This document shows, one piece after another, positions 17,270 through 24,650 of a stretch of DNA of 64,000 bases (the first letter of the stretch is position 1; each line of letters starts with the position of its first letter). A program made the position numbers and the translations under genes. The stretch covers positions 434,001 to 498,000 of the forward strand of contig NZ_CP059572.1 in assembly GCF_019175365.1 (NCBI RefSeq). The letters run 5' to 3'. The notes under the pieces are model-generated. The model was not told where the DNA came from, did not search any database, and saw only the letters and a program-made list of their open reading frames with translations. This DNA is from Actinomadura graeca. Lineage in GTDB: Bacteria; Actinomycetota; Actinomycetes; Streptosporangiales; Streptosporangiaceae.

Positions 17270-18132
17270 CCGCCGCCGCGCGGGCGCGGGCGGGACGGGC
17301 CCGGCCGGGCGCGCCGCGGTCGCGGCGGATGCTGCTGTGGGTCGCCACCCACGCCGTCGCCGTCGCGCTCGCGGTGATGTTCCTGGCGCCGCTGGCGTTC
17401 ATGTTCCTCACCGCGGTGATGAGCGACGAGCAGGCCCTCAGCTCCACGCTGTGGCCGCGCGAGTGGCACTTCGAGAACTTCCGCCGCGCCTTCTCCGGCG
17501 ACATGGTCCGCTGGACGCTCAACAGCACCCTGTACGCGCTGCTGTCCACGGCGTTCATGCTGGTCTCCAGCGTCCCCGTCGCCTACGCGCTCGCCCGCTT
17601 CCGGTTCCGCGGCCGCAACGCCGCGCTCGTCGTGGTGATCTCGGCGATGATGCTCCCGCCGCAGGTGACGATGGTGCCGCTCTACATCGTGTGGTCCCGG
17701 TTCCACCTCACCGGCACCCTCTGGCCGCTGATCATCCCGCAGCTGTTCGGCGACGCGTTCTCCATCTTCCTGCTCCGCCAGTTCCTGGTCACCATCCCCC
17801 GCGAGTACGCCGACGCCGCCCGCGTGGACGGCTGCGGGGAACTGCGAACGATGCTGCGGGTCGTCCTGCCGATGGCCAGGCCGGCGCTGGCCGCGGTGGC
17901 GCTGTTCCAGTTCTTCTACTGCTGGAACGACTACTACGGGCCGCTCGTGTACGCCAAACCCCAGAACTGGACCCTGGCCATCGGCGTGGCGACGTTCCGC
18001 GCCGCGCACCACGTGGAATGGAACCTGACCATGGCCGCGACACTGCTGACCATCCTGCCGGTGCTGGTGGTGTTCTTCCTCGCCCAGCGCGTGTTCATCC
18101 AGGGAGTGACGTTGACGGGAGTGAAGGGTTGA
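17266..18132 (+). CDS. ABC sugar transporter permease (MalG-type)
   Basis: 288 residues, about six membrane helices with the EAA-loop form EYADAARVDGCGELRTMLRVVLP near residue 180. ATG overlaps the upstream stop. Its own stop overlaps the TTG start of the GH4 gene (TTGA). The operon has no ATPase, so this importer must borrow one; the MsiK-like gene at 25917 is the obvious local candidate. Confidence 0.93.
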   Translation: MTAAARARAGRARPGAPRSRRMLLWVATHAVAVALAVMFLAPLAFMFLTAVMSDEQALSSTLWPREWHFENFRRAFSGDMVRWTLNSTLYALLSTAFMLVSSVPVAYALARFRFRGRNAALVVVISAMMLPPQVTMVPLYIVWSRFHLTGTLWPLIIPQLFGDAFSIFLLRQFLVTIPREYADAARVDGCGELRTMLRVVLPMARPALAAVALFQFFYCWNDYYGPLVYAKPQNWTLAIGVATFRAAHHVEWNLTMAATLLTILPVLVVFFLAQRVFIQGVTLTGVKG

Positions 18133-19403
18133 AGCTGACGGTCGTCGGAGGCGGCTCCACCTACACCCCCGAGCTGGTGGACGGGCTCGCGCGGATGCGC
18201 GCCGACCTGCCGGTGTCCGAGCTCGTCCTCGCCGACCCCGACGCCGGGCGGCTGGAGCTCGTCGGCGGGCTCGCGGCGCGGATGCTCGCCCGCGCCGGGC
18301 ATCCCGGCACCGTCCGCACCACCGTGCTCGGCACCGCCGCCGACCTCGACGACGCGGTCGAGGGCGCCTCGGTCGTGCTGCTGCAACTGCGCGTCGGCGG
18401 CCAGGCCGCCCGTCACGTCGACGAGACGCTGCCGCTGTCGTGCGGGTGCGTCGGGCAGGAGACCACCGGCGCGGGCGGGCTCGCCAAGGCGCTGCGCACC
18501 GTCCCGGTCGTCCTGGACATCGCCGATCGCGTCACCGCCCGCGCGCCCGGCGCCTGGATCATCGACTTCACCAACCCCGTCGGCATCGTCACCCGCGCCC
18601 TGCTGGACGCCGGGCACCGCGCCGCCGGGCTGTGCAACGTCGCGATCGGCGTCCAGCGCCGCGCCGCCGCGCTGCTGGAGGTCCCCCCGGACCGGGTGCG
18701 CCTCGGGCACGCCGGCCTCAACCACCTCACCTGGGTCCGCTCGGTGGAGGTGGACGGCAAGGACGCCCTGCCCGCGCTGCTCGACGGGCACGCCGAGCAG
18801 CTGTCCGGCGCGTCCGGGCTGCCCGCGGCGTTCCTGCGGCGCCTCGGCGCCGTCCCGTCCTACTACCTGCGCTACTACTACGAGCACGACCGCGTGGTCG
18901 AGGAGCAGCGCGGCGCCCCGACCCGCGCCGAGACGGTCGCCGCCCTCGAACGCGACCTGCTCGCCATGTACGCCGACCCGGCCCTGGACACCAAGCCCGC
19001 CCGCCTGGACGAGCGCGGCGGCGCCTACTACTCCGAGGCCGCCGTGCAGCTCGCGGCGTCCCTGCTCACCGGCCGCGGCGACGCGCAGGTCGTCAACGTC
19101 CGCAACGACGGCACGTTCCCCTTCCTCGACGACCGCGCGGTCATCGAGGTGCCCGCGCGGATCACCCGGGACGGGCCGCGGCCGCTGCCCGTCCCGCCCC
19201 TGGAACCGCTGTTCGCCGGGCTGGTCGCGCACGTGTCGGCCTACGAGGAGCTGGCGCTGGACGCGGCGCTGCGCGGAGGCGTCGGCCGCGTCGCCGCGGC
19301 GCTGCTGGCCCACCCGCTCGTCGGGCAGCTCGACACCGCCGACCGCCTCGCCCGCGAGCTGGTCGCCGCCAACCGCGCCCACCTGCCGTGGGCCGCGCGA
19401 TGA
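18129..19403 (+). CDS. Glycoside hydrolase family 4, 6-phospho-beta-glucosidase-like
   Basis: 424 residues from a TTG start overlapping the permease stop. GH4 enzymes cleave glycosides by an NAD- and Mn-dependent redox mechanism. Seen here: nucleotide motif VVGGGSTYTPEL at the N-terminus, ETTGAGGLAKALRT near 115, metal-ligand region GLCNVAIG (Cys) near 177, and GLNHLTW near 197. The usual CNxP reads CNVA here. The C-terminal half has YYLRYYYEH. Annotated phospho-glycosidases of this family act on 6-phosphorylated disaccharides. With an ABC importer instead of a PTS, phosphorylation must come from the next gene. Substrate uncertain. Confidence 0.88.
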   Translation: MKLTVVGGGSTYTPELVDGLARMRADLPVSELVLADPDAGRLELVGGLAARMLARAGHPGTVRTTVLGTAADLDDAVEGASVVLLQLRVGGQAARHVDETLPLSCGCVGQETTGAGGLAKALRTVPVVLDIADRVTARAPGAWIIDFTNPVGIVTRALLDAGHRAAGLCNVAIGVQRRAAALLEVPPDRVRLGHAGLNHLTWVRSVEVDGKDALPALLDGHAEQLSGASGLPAAFLRRLGAVPSYYLRYYYEHDRVVEEQRGAPTRAETVAALERDLLAMYADPALDTKPARLDERGGAYYSEAAVQLAASLLTGRGDAQVVNVRNDGTFPFLDDRAVIEVPARITRDGPRPLPVPPLEPLFAGLVAHVSAYEELALDAALRGGVGRVAAALLAHPLVGQLDTADRLARELVAANRAHLPWAAR

Positions 19404-20413
19404 CCCGTCCGGACGGGGTGCTCGTCGCGGTGGACGGCGGCAACAGCAAGACCGACGCGGCGGTGGCCGGGCCCGGCGGCGACCTGCTCGCCACCGCGCG
19501 CGGCGACGGGTTCCGCCCCCAGGCCGACGGCCTCGACGCCGCCGTGGACACGCTCGGCGCGGTCATCGGCACCGCCCTCGGCCGCGCCGGGATCCCGCCC
19601 GGCGGGGTCGCCCACCTCGCCGCCTACATGGCCAACGTGGACCTGCCCGGAGAGGAGGAGCGGCTGGAGAAACTGCTGCTCGCCCGCGGCCCGGCGCCGA
19701 GCGTCACCGTCGGCAACGACACCTTCGCGCTGCTGCGCAGCGCCGCGGCCTCGGGCTGGGGCGTCGCCGTCGTCTGCGGCGCCGGGATCAACTGCTCCGG
19801 CGTCGCCCCCGACGGCCGCACCTCCCGGTTCCCCTCCCTCGGCCCCCACACCGGCGACTGGGGCGGCGGCGGCGAGCTGGGCCGCGCGGCGCTGTGGCAC
19901 GGCATCCGCGGCGAGGACGGCCGCGGCCCCCGCACCGCCCTGACCGCCGCGGTGGCCGCGTACTTCGGCGTCCCCCGCGCCATCGACGTCGGCCTGGCCA
20001 TCCACCGCGGCGAGTTCGGCCTGGACCGCCTCACCGACCTGTCCCCCCTCATGATCGACACCGCGGAGGCGGGCGACGAGGTGGCCCGCGGCGTCGTCGA
20101 GCGCCTCGCCGAGGAGGTCGCGATCCTCGGCTCGGTCGCCCTGCGCCGCCTCGGCCTGCTGGACTCCCCCGCCGACGTCGTCCTCGGCGGCGGCGTCCTG
20201 CGCGCCCGGCGGCCCCTGCTGATGGACGCCGTCGCCGCCCGCTACGCCGACGCCGCCCCCCGCGCCCGGCTGCTCGTCCCCGAGGACCCGCCGCTGCTCG
20301 GCGCCGCCCTCCTCGGCCTGGACCACCTGGGCGCCCCGCCCGAGGCGCACGCGGCCCTGCGCGCCGGCTTCCGCCGCCTCACGGTCACGGGCGCCACCGG
20401 CCCCGGACCTTGA
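19400..20413 (+). CDS. BadF/BadG-type ATPase, N-acetylglucosamine-kinase-like sugar kinase
   Basis: 337 residues, ASKHA fold: phosphate-1 loop VDGGNSKTDAAVAG near the N-terminus, VGNDTFALLRS (about 111-121), adenosine loop region VVCGAGINCSGV, DWGGGGELGR, and VVLGGGVL near 258. The family includes N-acetylglucosamine kinase. The ATG overlaps the GH4 stop. Last gene of the operon. In this context it probably 6-phosphorylates the imported sugar or disaccharide so that GH4 can act; alternatively it phosphorylates the released aminosugar. Confidence 0.85.
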   Translation: MTRPDGVLVAVDGGNSKTDAAVAGPGGDLLATARGDGFRPQADGLDAAVDTLGAVIGTALGRAGIPPGGVAHLAAYMANVDLPGEEERLEKLLLARGPAPSVTVGNDTFALLRSAAASGWGVAVVCGAGINCSGVAPDGRTSRFPSLGPHTGDWGGGGELGRAALWHGIRGEDGRGPRTALTAAVAAYFGVPRAIDVGLAIHRGEFGLDRLTDLSPLMIDTAEAGDEVARGVVERLAEEVAILGSVALRRLGLLDSPADVVLGGGVLRARRPLLMDAVAARYADAAPRARLLVPEDPPLLGAALLGLDHLGAPPEAHAALRAGFRRLTVTGATGPGP

Positions 20414-20425
20414 CGTTGTAAGGTC
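20406..20425 (+). promoter_or_regulatory. GACCTT-N8-AAGGTC inverted repeat with TTGACG before the LLM gene
   Basis: Six-base inverted arms (20406-20411 and 20420-20425) flank an eight-base centre, and TTGACG (20410-20415) could serve as a -35 box. It starts inside the kinase stop region and lies 38 bases before the LLM start. It could be an operator of MerR-type geometry or a weak terminator. It shares TT-ACGTTGTA with the elements at 10394 and 32519. Confidence 0.4.
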
Positions 20426-20463
20426 GAGGTGGAGGCCAGGGCGACGACGAGGAGGAACGCGCC

Positions 20464-21393
20464 GTGCGGATCGGGTTCGCCGTGCCGGTGACCGGGGCGT
20501 GGGCGACGCCCGCCCGCCAGGTGGAGATCGCGCGGCGGGCCGAGGAGCTCGGCTACCACTCGCTGTGGACGCTGCAGCGCCTGCTCAACCCGGCGGGCTC
20601 GTCCGACACCACCTACCGCGCCGTCCCCGACCCGCTGGTGACGCTGGCCTACCTCGCCGGCTTCACCCGCCGCGCGCGGCTCGGCGTCGCCGTGCTCAAC
20701 CTGCCCTTCTACCCGCCGCCGATCCTGGCCAAGCAGGCCGCGACCCTCGACCACGTCACCGGCGGGCGGCTCGACCTCGGCCTCGGGCTCGGCTGGATGC
20801 CCGAGGAGTTCGCCGCGGTCGGCGCGCCGATGCGGCGGCGCGGGCCGCGCGCCGAGGAGTTCCTCGGCGTGCTGCGCGCACTGTGGGGCGGCGGGCCCGG
20901 CGACGCCGCCGAGTACCACGGCGAGTTCTACGACGTCCCGCCCGTCACCATGGACCCGCGGCCGCTGCAGCCGGGCGGGCCGCCGATCCTGCTCGGCGGC
21001 GCGTCGGAGGGCGCGCTGCGCCGCGCCGGGCGGCTGGCCGCGGGCTGGGTCAGCGCGAGCCGCGCCGACCCGGCCGCGCTCGGCCGCTCCGTCGGGATCG
21101 TCCGCGACGCCGCGGAGCGGGCGGGCCGCGACCCCGGCGCGCTGCGGTTCGTGTGCCGTGCGGCCGTCCGCGTCCGCCCCGCCGCCGCCGGCCGCAAGCC
21201 GCTCACCGGCACCCACGAGCAGATCAGGGCCGACTTCGACGCGATCGCCGAACAGGGGATCACCGAGCTGTTCGCCGACCTGAACTTCGACCCGGAGATC
21301 ACCGCCCCCGGGGCCGACCCCGCCGGGTCGATGCGACGCGCCCACGAGGCCCTGGACGCCTTCGCCCCGGACCCGGGACCGCCTGCGCCGTAG
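20464..21393 (+). CDS. LLM-class F420-dependent oxidoreductase
   Basis: 309 residues, luciferase-like monooxygenase barrel. Blocks include MRIGFAVPVTGAWATP at the N-terminus, AKQAATLDHVTGGRLDLGLGLGW (about 93-115), and PPILLGGASEGALRRAGRLAAGW near 185. This fits F420-dependent oxidoreductases of the actinobacterial LLM type. GTG start with GGAGGA ribosome site ten bases before. Monocistronic, ending in a strong convergent hairpin. Substrate unknown. Confidence 0.88.
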   Translation: MRIGFAVPVTGAWATPARQVEIARRAEELGYHSLWTLQRLLNPAGSSDTTYRAVPDPLVTLAYLAGFTRRARLGVAVLNLPFYPPPILAKQAATLDHVTGGRLDLGLGLGWMPEEFAAVGAPMRRRGPRAEEFLGVLRALWGGGPGDAAEYHGEFYDVPPVTMDPRPLQPGGPPILLGGASEGALRRAGRLAAGWVSASRADPAALGRSVGIVRDAAERAGRDPGALRFVCRAAVRVRPAAAGRKPLTGTHEQIRADFDAIAEQGITELFADLNFDPEITAPGADPAGSMRRAHEALDAFAPDPGPPAP

Positions 21394-21412
21394 GCGCGGG
21401 AGACGCGGCAGT

Positions 21413-21441
21413 GGCCCCGGGCGCGGTTCGCGTCCGGGGCC
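21413..21441. terminator. Strong bidirectional hairpin terminator
   Basis: GGCCCCGG and CCGGGGCC arms extend inward (GCGCG/CGCGT with one G-U pair) to a GTT loop, a stem of about 13 bp. It lies between the LLM gene (plus) and the MFS gene (minus). Confidence 0.8.
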
Positions 21442-21456
21442 GGTCCTCGCGCCGGG

Positions 21457-23013
21457 TCAGTGCGCGGCGTCCGAGACCTCGGTGCCCTTCGGGGTCAGGA
21501 GGGACACGACGAGCGCCACGGCGAGCATGAGGCCGCCGCCGATGAGTCCGGCGGTCTGGAGGGAGTGGGTGAAGGCGTCGGTCGCGTGGGCGGCGAGGTC
21601 GGGCATCCCCAGTCTGCCGGCGATGGTGACGGCTGCGCCGAGGGACTCCTCCGCCTGCCCGGCGAGGCCCGGGTCCGCGTGGTGCAGGGCGTCGAACTCC
21701 GCGCCTCCGGTGAACCGCGCCCGGAAGCCGAGCGCCGCGATGCTGCCGAGGATCGTGACGCCGAGGGTGCCGCCGAACTCGTAGGCGGTCTCCTCCAGCG
21801 CGCCGGCGTTGCCCGCCTTCTCCGCCGGGGCGCCGCCCATGATCATGGCCGAGCCGATGGCGAGGGCGCCCAGGCCCGCCCCGACGAGGCAGAGCGCGAC
21901 GGTCATGTGCGTCAGGTCCAGGCCACCGCCCACGAGCCGGATGTAGAGCATGCCGATCCCGGCGAGCGCGAGTCCCCCGGCCAGGACGGCGCGGGAGCCG
22001 ATGAGGCGGCTGAGCGGCGGGGCGGCGAGGGAGACGGCGGAACCGGCGAGCGCGATCGGCATCAGCCGCACCCCCGATTCGATCGGGCTGACGCCCTCGA
22101 CGAGCTGGAGCCACTGGGCGACCAGCAGCAGGGCCGCGACCATGGAGAACGTCGCGCCGAGCGCGGCGATGATCCCGGCGGAGAACCGCCGTCCCGCGAA
22201 GAGCCGCAGGTCGAGCAGCGGGTGGTCGCTGCGCAGGCAGCGCACCGCGAACCAGGTCAGGGTCACCGCCGCGATCCCGAGGGCGAGCCAGGCCGACGGC
22301 ACGGCGAAGCTGGACTCCTCACCGAACTGCTTGATCGCCCACACGAGGGCGACCGTGCCGACCAGGGAGAGCAGCGCGGCAGGCGCGTCCCACCGGCCGG
22401 GTTTCGCCGCGCGGGACTCGGCCAGGAGCAGCAGGGCCGCGATGACCCCGATGACCATGAGCGGCACGTTGACGAGGAACGCGGCGTGCCAGGAGAAGTG
22501 GTCCAGCAGGAATCCGCCGACCAGCGGGCCGACGACCGCGCCGAGCCCGGAGACCGCCGCCCAGATGCTGAGGGCGGTCGCCCGTTCCTTGGGCTCGGTG
22601 AAGATGACGCGGATCAGGGAGAGGGTCGTGGGCATGACCATCGCGCCGCCGATGCCGAGGAGCGCCCTGACCACGATCACGCCCTCGGCCGAGCCGGCGG
22701 CCAGGACCAGCAGGGAGGCGGCCGCGAAGACGGCGTAGCCGAGCACGAGCATCCGCTTGCGTCCCCAGCGGTCGGCGATCGCGGCGACGGAGACGAGCAG
22801 CCCGGCCAGGACGAGGGAGTAGACGTCCACGATCCACAGCTGCTGGGCGGCGGTGGGATGCAGCTCGGCGGCCATGTCGGGCAGCGCGATGTTCAGGATC
22901 GTCATGTCCATCGTGATGACGAGCAGGCTCGCGGTGAGCACCGCGAGCGCGGCCCAGCGCCTGCCGCGTGACAGCGTGGGGACGGGACCGGGCGGGGTGG
23001 TGAGCACGGTCAT
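21457..23013 (-). CDS. MFS drug/proton antiporter, DHA2 (EmrB/QacA) family
   Basis: 518 residues with about 14 membrane helices. Motif A is DRWGRKRMLVLGYAVF between helices 2 and 3. Motif C is GLGAVVGPLVGGFL in helix 5. The first helix carries DMTILNIALPDM, a DHA2 hallmark. Exports lipophilic cations or drugs with proton exchange. The ATG overlaps the TetR stop by four bases, so the regulator gene is first in the operon. Expression is probably released when a ligand of the TetR protein appears. Confidence 0.93.
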   Translation of the reverse strand: MTVLTTPPGPVPTLSRGRRWAALAVLTASLLVITMDMTILNIALPDMAAELHPTAAQQLWIVDVYSLVLAGLLVSVAAIADRWGRKRMLVLGYAVFAAASLLVLAAGSAEGVIVVRALLGIGGAMVMPTTLSLIRVIFTEPKERATALSIWAAVSGLGAVVGPLVGGFLLDHFSWHAAFLVNVPLMVIGVIAALLLLAESRAAKPGRWDAPAALLSLVGTVALVWAIKQFGEESSFAVPSAWLALGIAAVTLTWFAVRCLRSDHPLLDLRLFAGRRFSAGIIAALGATFSMVAALLLVAQWLQLVEGVSPIESGVRLMPIALAGSAVSLAAPPLSRLIGSRAVLAGGLALAGIGMLYIRLVGGGLDLTHMTVALCLVGAGLGALAIGSAMIMGGAPAEKAGNAGALEETAYEFGGTLGVTILGSIAALGFRARFTGGAEFDALHHADPGLAGQAEESLGAAVTIAGRLGMPDLAAHATDAFTHSLQTAGLIGGGLMLAVALVVSLLTPKGTEVSDAAH

Positions 23014-23600
23014 GACTCCGGGCCTCCCGTCCCGGGCATCGCGAAGATCGCGCGGAGGGCCCGGGTGACGCTCTCCCGTCCGAGCGGGGTGTCGTGCAGG
23101 GCGGCGTGCATCGTCGCCCCGTCGAGATAGACCTCGGCCGCAACGGCCCGCTCCCTGCCGACATGGACGGCGAGAAGATCGGTCAGGCGGTCGGTCCAGC
23201 GCACCGCGAGCGAGCGCAGGCTCGCGTCGGAGGCCGCCGCGGTGACGAGCGCCATGGCGGAGTGCACCTGCCGGGAGTCGGTCAGGAAGCCGTGCATCGA
23301 CGCGGCCAGGCACTCCGCCAGGTCGTCGCAGGACGCCAGGTCCCGCTCCATCTGGGCGAGGTAGGCGTCGACCTCGTCCCCGAGCATCCGCAGCGCCGTC
23401 TCACGCAGGTCGTCGATCGACTCGAAGTAGCGGGTGGTCGACCCCAGGGCCACCCCCGCCCGCGCCGCGACCATCCGGTGCGTCAGCGCCGCCGCCCCCT
23501 GCTCGACGACGAGCTCCGCCGCCGCCTCCAGGATCACCCGCCGCGTCGCCTCGGGGTCCCGCTTCCTCGGCCCGGGATCCGCCGCCGTGTGCGCACTCAT
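23010..23600 (-). CDS. TetR-family repressor of the MFS exporter
   Basis: 196 residues from the ATG at 23600, which has GGGAGG upstream; an ATG eight codons earlier is less likely. The helix-turn-helix (ATRRVILEAAAELVVEQGAAALTHRMVAARAGVALGSTTRYFESIDDL) fills about residues 16-64. The C-terminal ligand domain contains DGATMHAALHDTPLGRE. Autoregulation through the palindrome at 23626-23645 is likely. Confidence 0.9.
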   Translation of the reverse strand: MSAHTAADPGPRKRDPEATRRVILEAAAELVVEQGAAALTHRMVAARAGVALGSTTRYFESIDDLRETALRMLGDEVDAYLAQMERDLASCDDLAECLAASMHGFLTDSRQVHSAMALVTAAASDASLRSLAVRWTDRLTDLLAVHVGRERAVAAEVYLDGATMHAALHDTPLGRESVTRALRAIFAMPGTGGPES

Positions 23601-23625
23601 ACCCGCCTCCCCCTTAGAGAACATT

Positions 23626-23645
23626 TGTACATGTACTTTTGTACA
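23626..23645. promoter_or_regulatory. Palindromic TetR operator candidate
   Basis: GTACATGTAC (23627-23636) is a perfect 10-bp palindrome, and TGTAC-N10-GTACA spans 23626-23645. It is a rare AT-rich block just upstream of the tetR start, the expected place for an operator controlling the tetR-MFS operon. Confidence 0.6.
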
Positions 23646-23756
23646 CTAAGACGCACGAGGGTGGCAAACGCTGACCGCAGGCAGGCCACACCCGGCTCCT
23701 CCTGCGACGACCACGTGAAGGGCGGCAAGGCAGACAGTGGCGGTTCCCGCAAATCC

Positions 23757-23873
23757 CCACATCACCTTGGGCGCAGGCGGCGGCGTGAGCACCGGCAGAT
23801 GATCGACGCCGTCACGCGGAAGTCCCGCACCGGCTCGCCATGGGCGTCCCTGCCCGCGAAGTCCGGGTCGTGA
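23757..23873 (+). pseudogene. IS5-like transposase fragment (N-terminal part only)
   Basis: An open stretch of 38 codons ends HRQMIDAVTRKSRTGSPWASLPAKSG-stop. This matches the conserved N-terminal HRxxIDAIxxxxRTGxPWxxLP block of IS5/IS4-type transposases. No start codon, catalytic DDE residues or downstream half are present. It sits in a 470-base gene-free gap with other decayed features. A scar of an old insertion. Family assignment rests on one block. Confidence 0.6.
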
Positions 23874-23915
23874 TCCACGAGAGATGCCCTAGCCGTCCAG
23901 CCCTCCGGCCTCGAC

Positions 23916-23995
23916 CGTCACGCGAGCGCGATAGCAGCCCGCGGGAGGCAAAGCCGGAGGCGAGCCTCACGCGGGCTGATCGCGAAGCGATGACG
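23916..23995. repeat. Long imperfect inverted repeat (large hairpin)
   Basis: Core arms CAGCCCGCG-G-GAGGC (23935-23949) and GCCTC-A-CGCGGGCTG (23964-23978) pair over 15 positions with one mismatch and a 14-base loop. GCGAT/ATCGC (23928-23932, 23979-23983) and CGTCA/TGACG (23916-23920, 23991-23995) extend the stem with small bulges. Too long for a simple terminator. Possible small palindromic mobile repeat or IS end remnant. Confidence 0.6.
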
Positions 23996-24027
23996 CGCTC
24001 GCACAAGCACGGTCAGGGTCCGAGCCA

Positions 24028-24097
24028 CCAGGCGAGGACTCTGGGCCGGGATTGCAGTGAACACCGCCGCCAGGCGAGTCCGCTTGGGCCGGGATTG
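24028..24097. repeat. Direct repeat pair, about 27 bases, 42-43 apart
   Basis: CCAGGCGAG at 24028-24036 and 24070-24078 is followed in each copy, after 6-7 variable bases, by GGGCCGGGATTG (24043-24054, 24086-24097). The second copy abuts the stop of the Lrp gene. Together with the transposase scar they mark this gap as a former insertion or recombination site. Confidence 0.6.
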
Positions 24098-24538
24098 TCA
24101 GAAAGAAGGACGGCGGCCTTCCCAGGGGGTGCTGAGGACGACCGTGGTGCGGGTGGCGACGTTGGCGGCCGCGCGGATGCGCTGGAGCAGGTCCTCCAGC
24201 TCGTTCGGCGAGGCGACGCGGACCTTGAGGATGTAGCTCTCGTCGCCCGCGACGGAATGGCACGCCTCGATGGCGGCGATGTGCGCGAGCCGGTCGGGCG
24301 CGTCGTCGGGCGCGGCGGGGTCGATCGGCTTGATCGACACGAAGGCGGTGAGCGGCAGGCCGACCTGCTCGTTGTCGAGCTGGGCGGTGAACCCCTTGAT
24401 GACCCCGCGCTTCTGCAGCCGCCGGACGCGCTGGTGCACGGCCGACACCGACAGGCCGGTCTCCTTGGCCAGGTCGGTGAAACTCATGCGCCCATCGTCG
24501 GCCAGCAGCGCCAGGATCTGACGATCGATCTCCTCCAC
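24098..24538 (-). CDS. Lrp/AsnC-family regulator, LrpA-like
   Basis: 146 residues. N-terminal helix-turn-helix (DRQILALLADDGRMSFTDLAKETGLSVSAVHQRVRRLQKRGVI, about 5-47) and C-terminal RAM ligand domain (CHSVAGDESYILKVRVAS and RIRAAANVATRTTVVL). It strongly resembles the mycobacterial LrpA (Rv3291c), from recalled sequence, including PLDPAAPDDAP-like text. That regulator is linked with lysine epsilon-aminotransferase, so an amino-acid, possibly lysine, ligand is plausible. Here it stands alone, 14 kb from kamA. Confidence 0.9.
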   Translation of the reverse strand: MEEIDRQILALLADDGRMSFTDLAKETGLSVSAVHQRVRRLQKRGVIKGFTAQLDNEQVGLPLTAFVSIKPIDPAAPDDAPDRLAHIAAIEACHSVAGDESYILKVRVASPNELEDLLQRIRAAANVATRTTVVLSTPWEGRRPSF

Positions 24539-24650
24539 CCAGGAAATCTAGCGCGCCCGGCGCAGTGGTCGGGCCCCCGCGGCGCGCCGGCCGGGAACCG
24601 GCGGGTGATCGTCTCGGTATGCGGCCGCCCGGACGCGGGTCCAGGGGGTT

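Noticed and set aside
23916..23995. Hairpin considered as an integron attC site or tRNA
   Set aside because: No integrase core sites or cassette array, and no cloverleaf, anticodon arm or CCA-like end.
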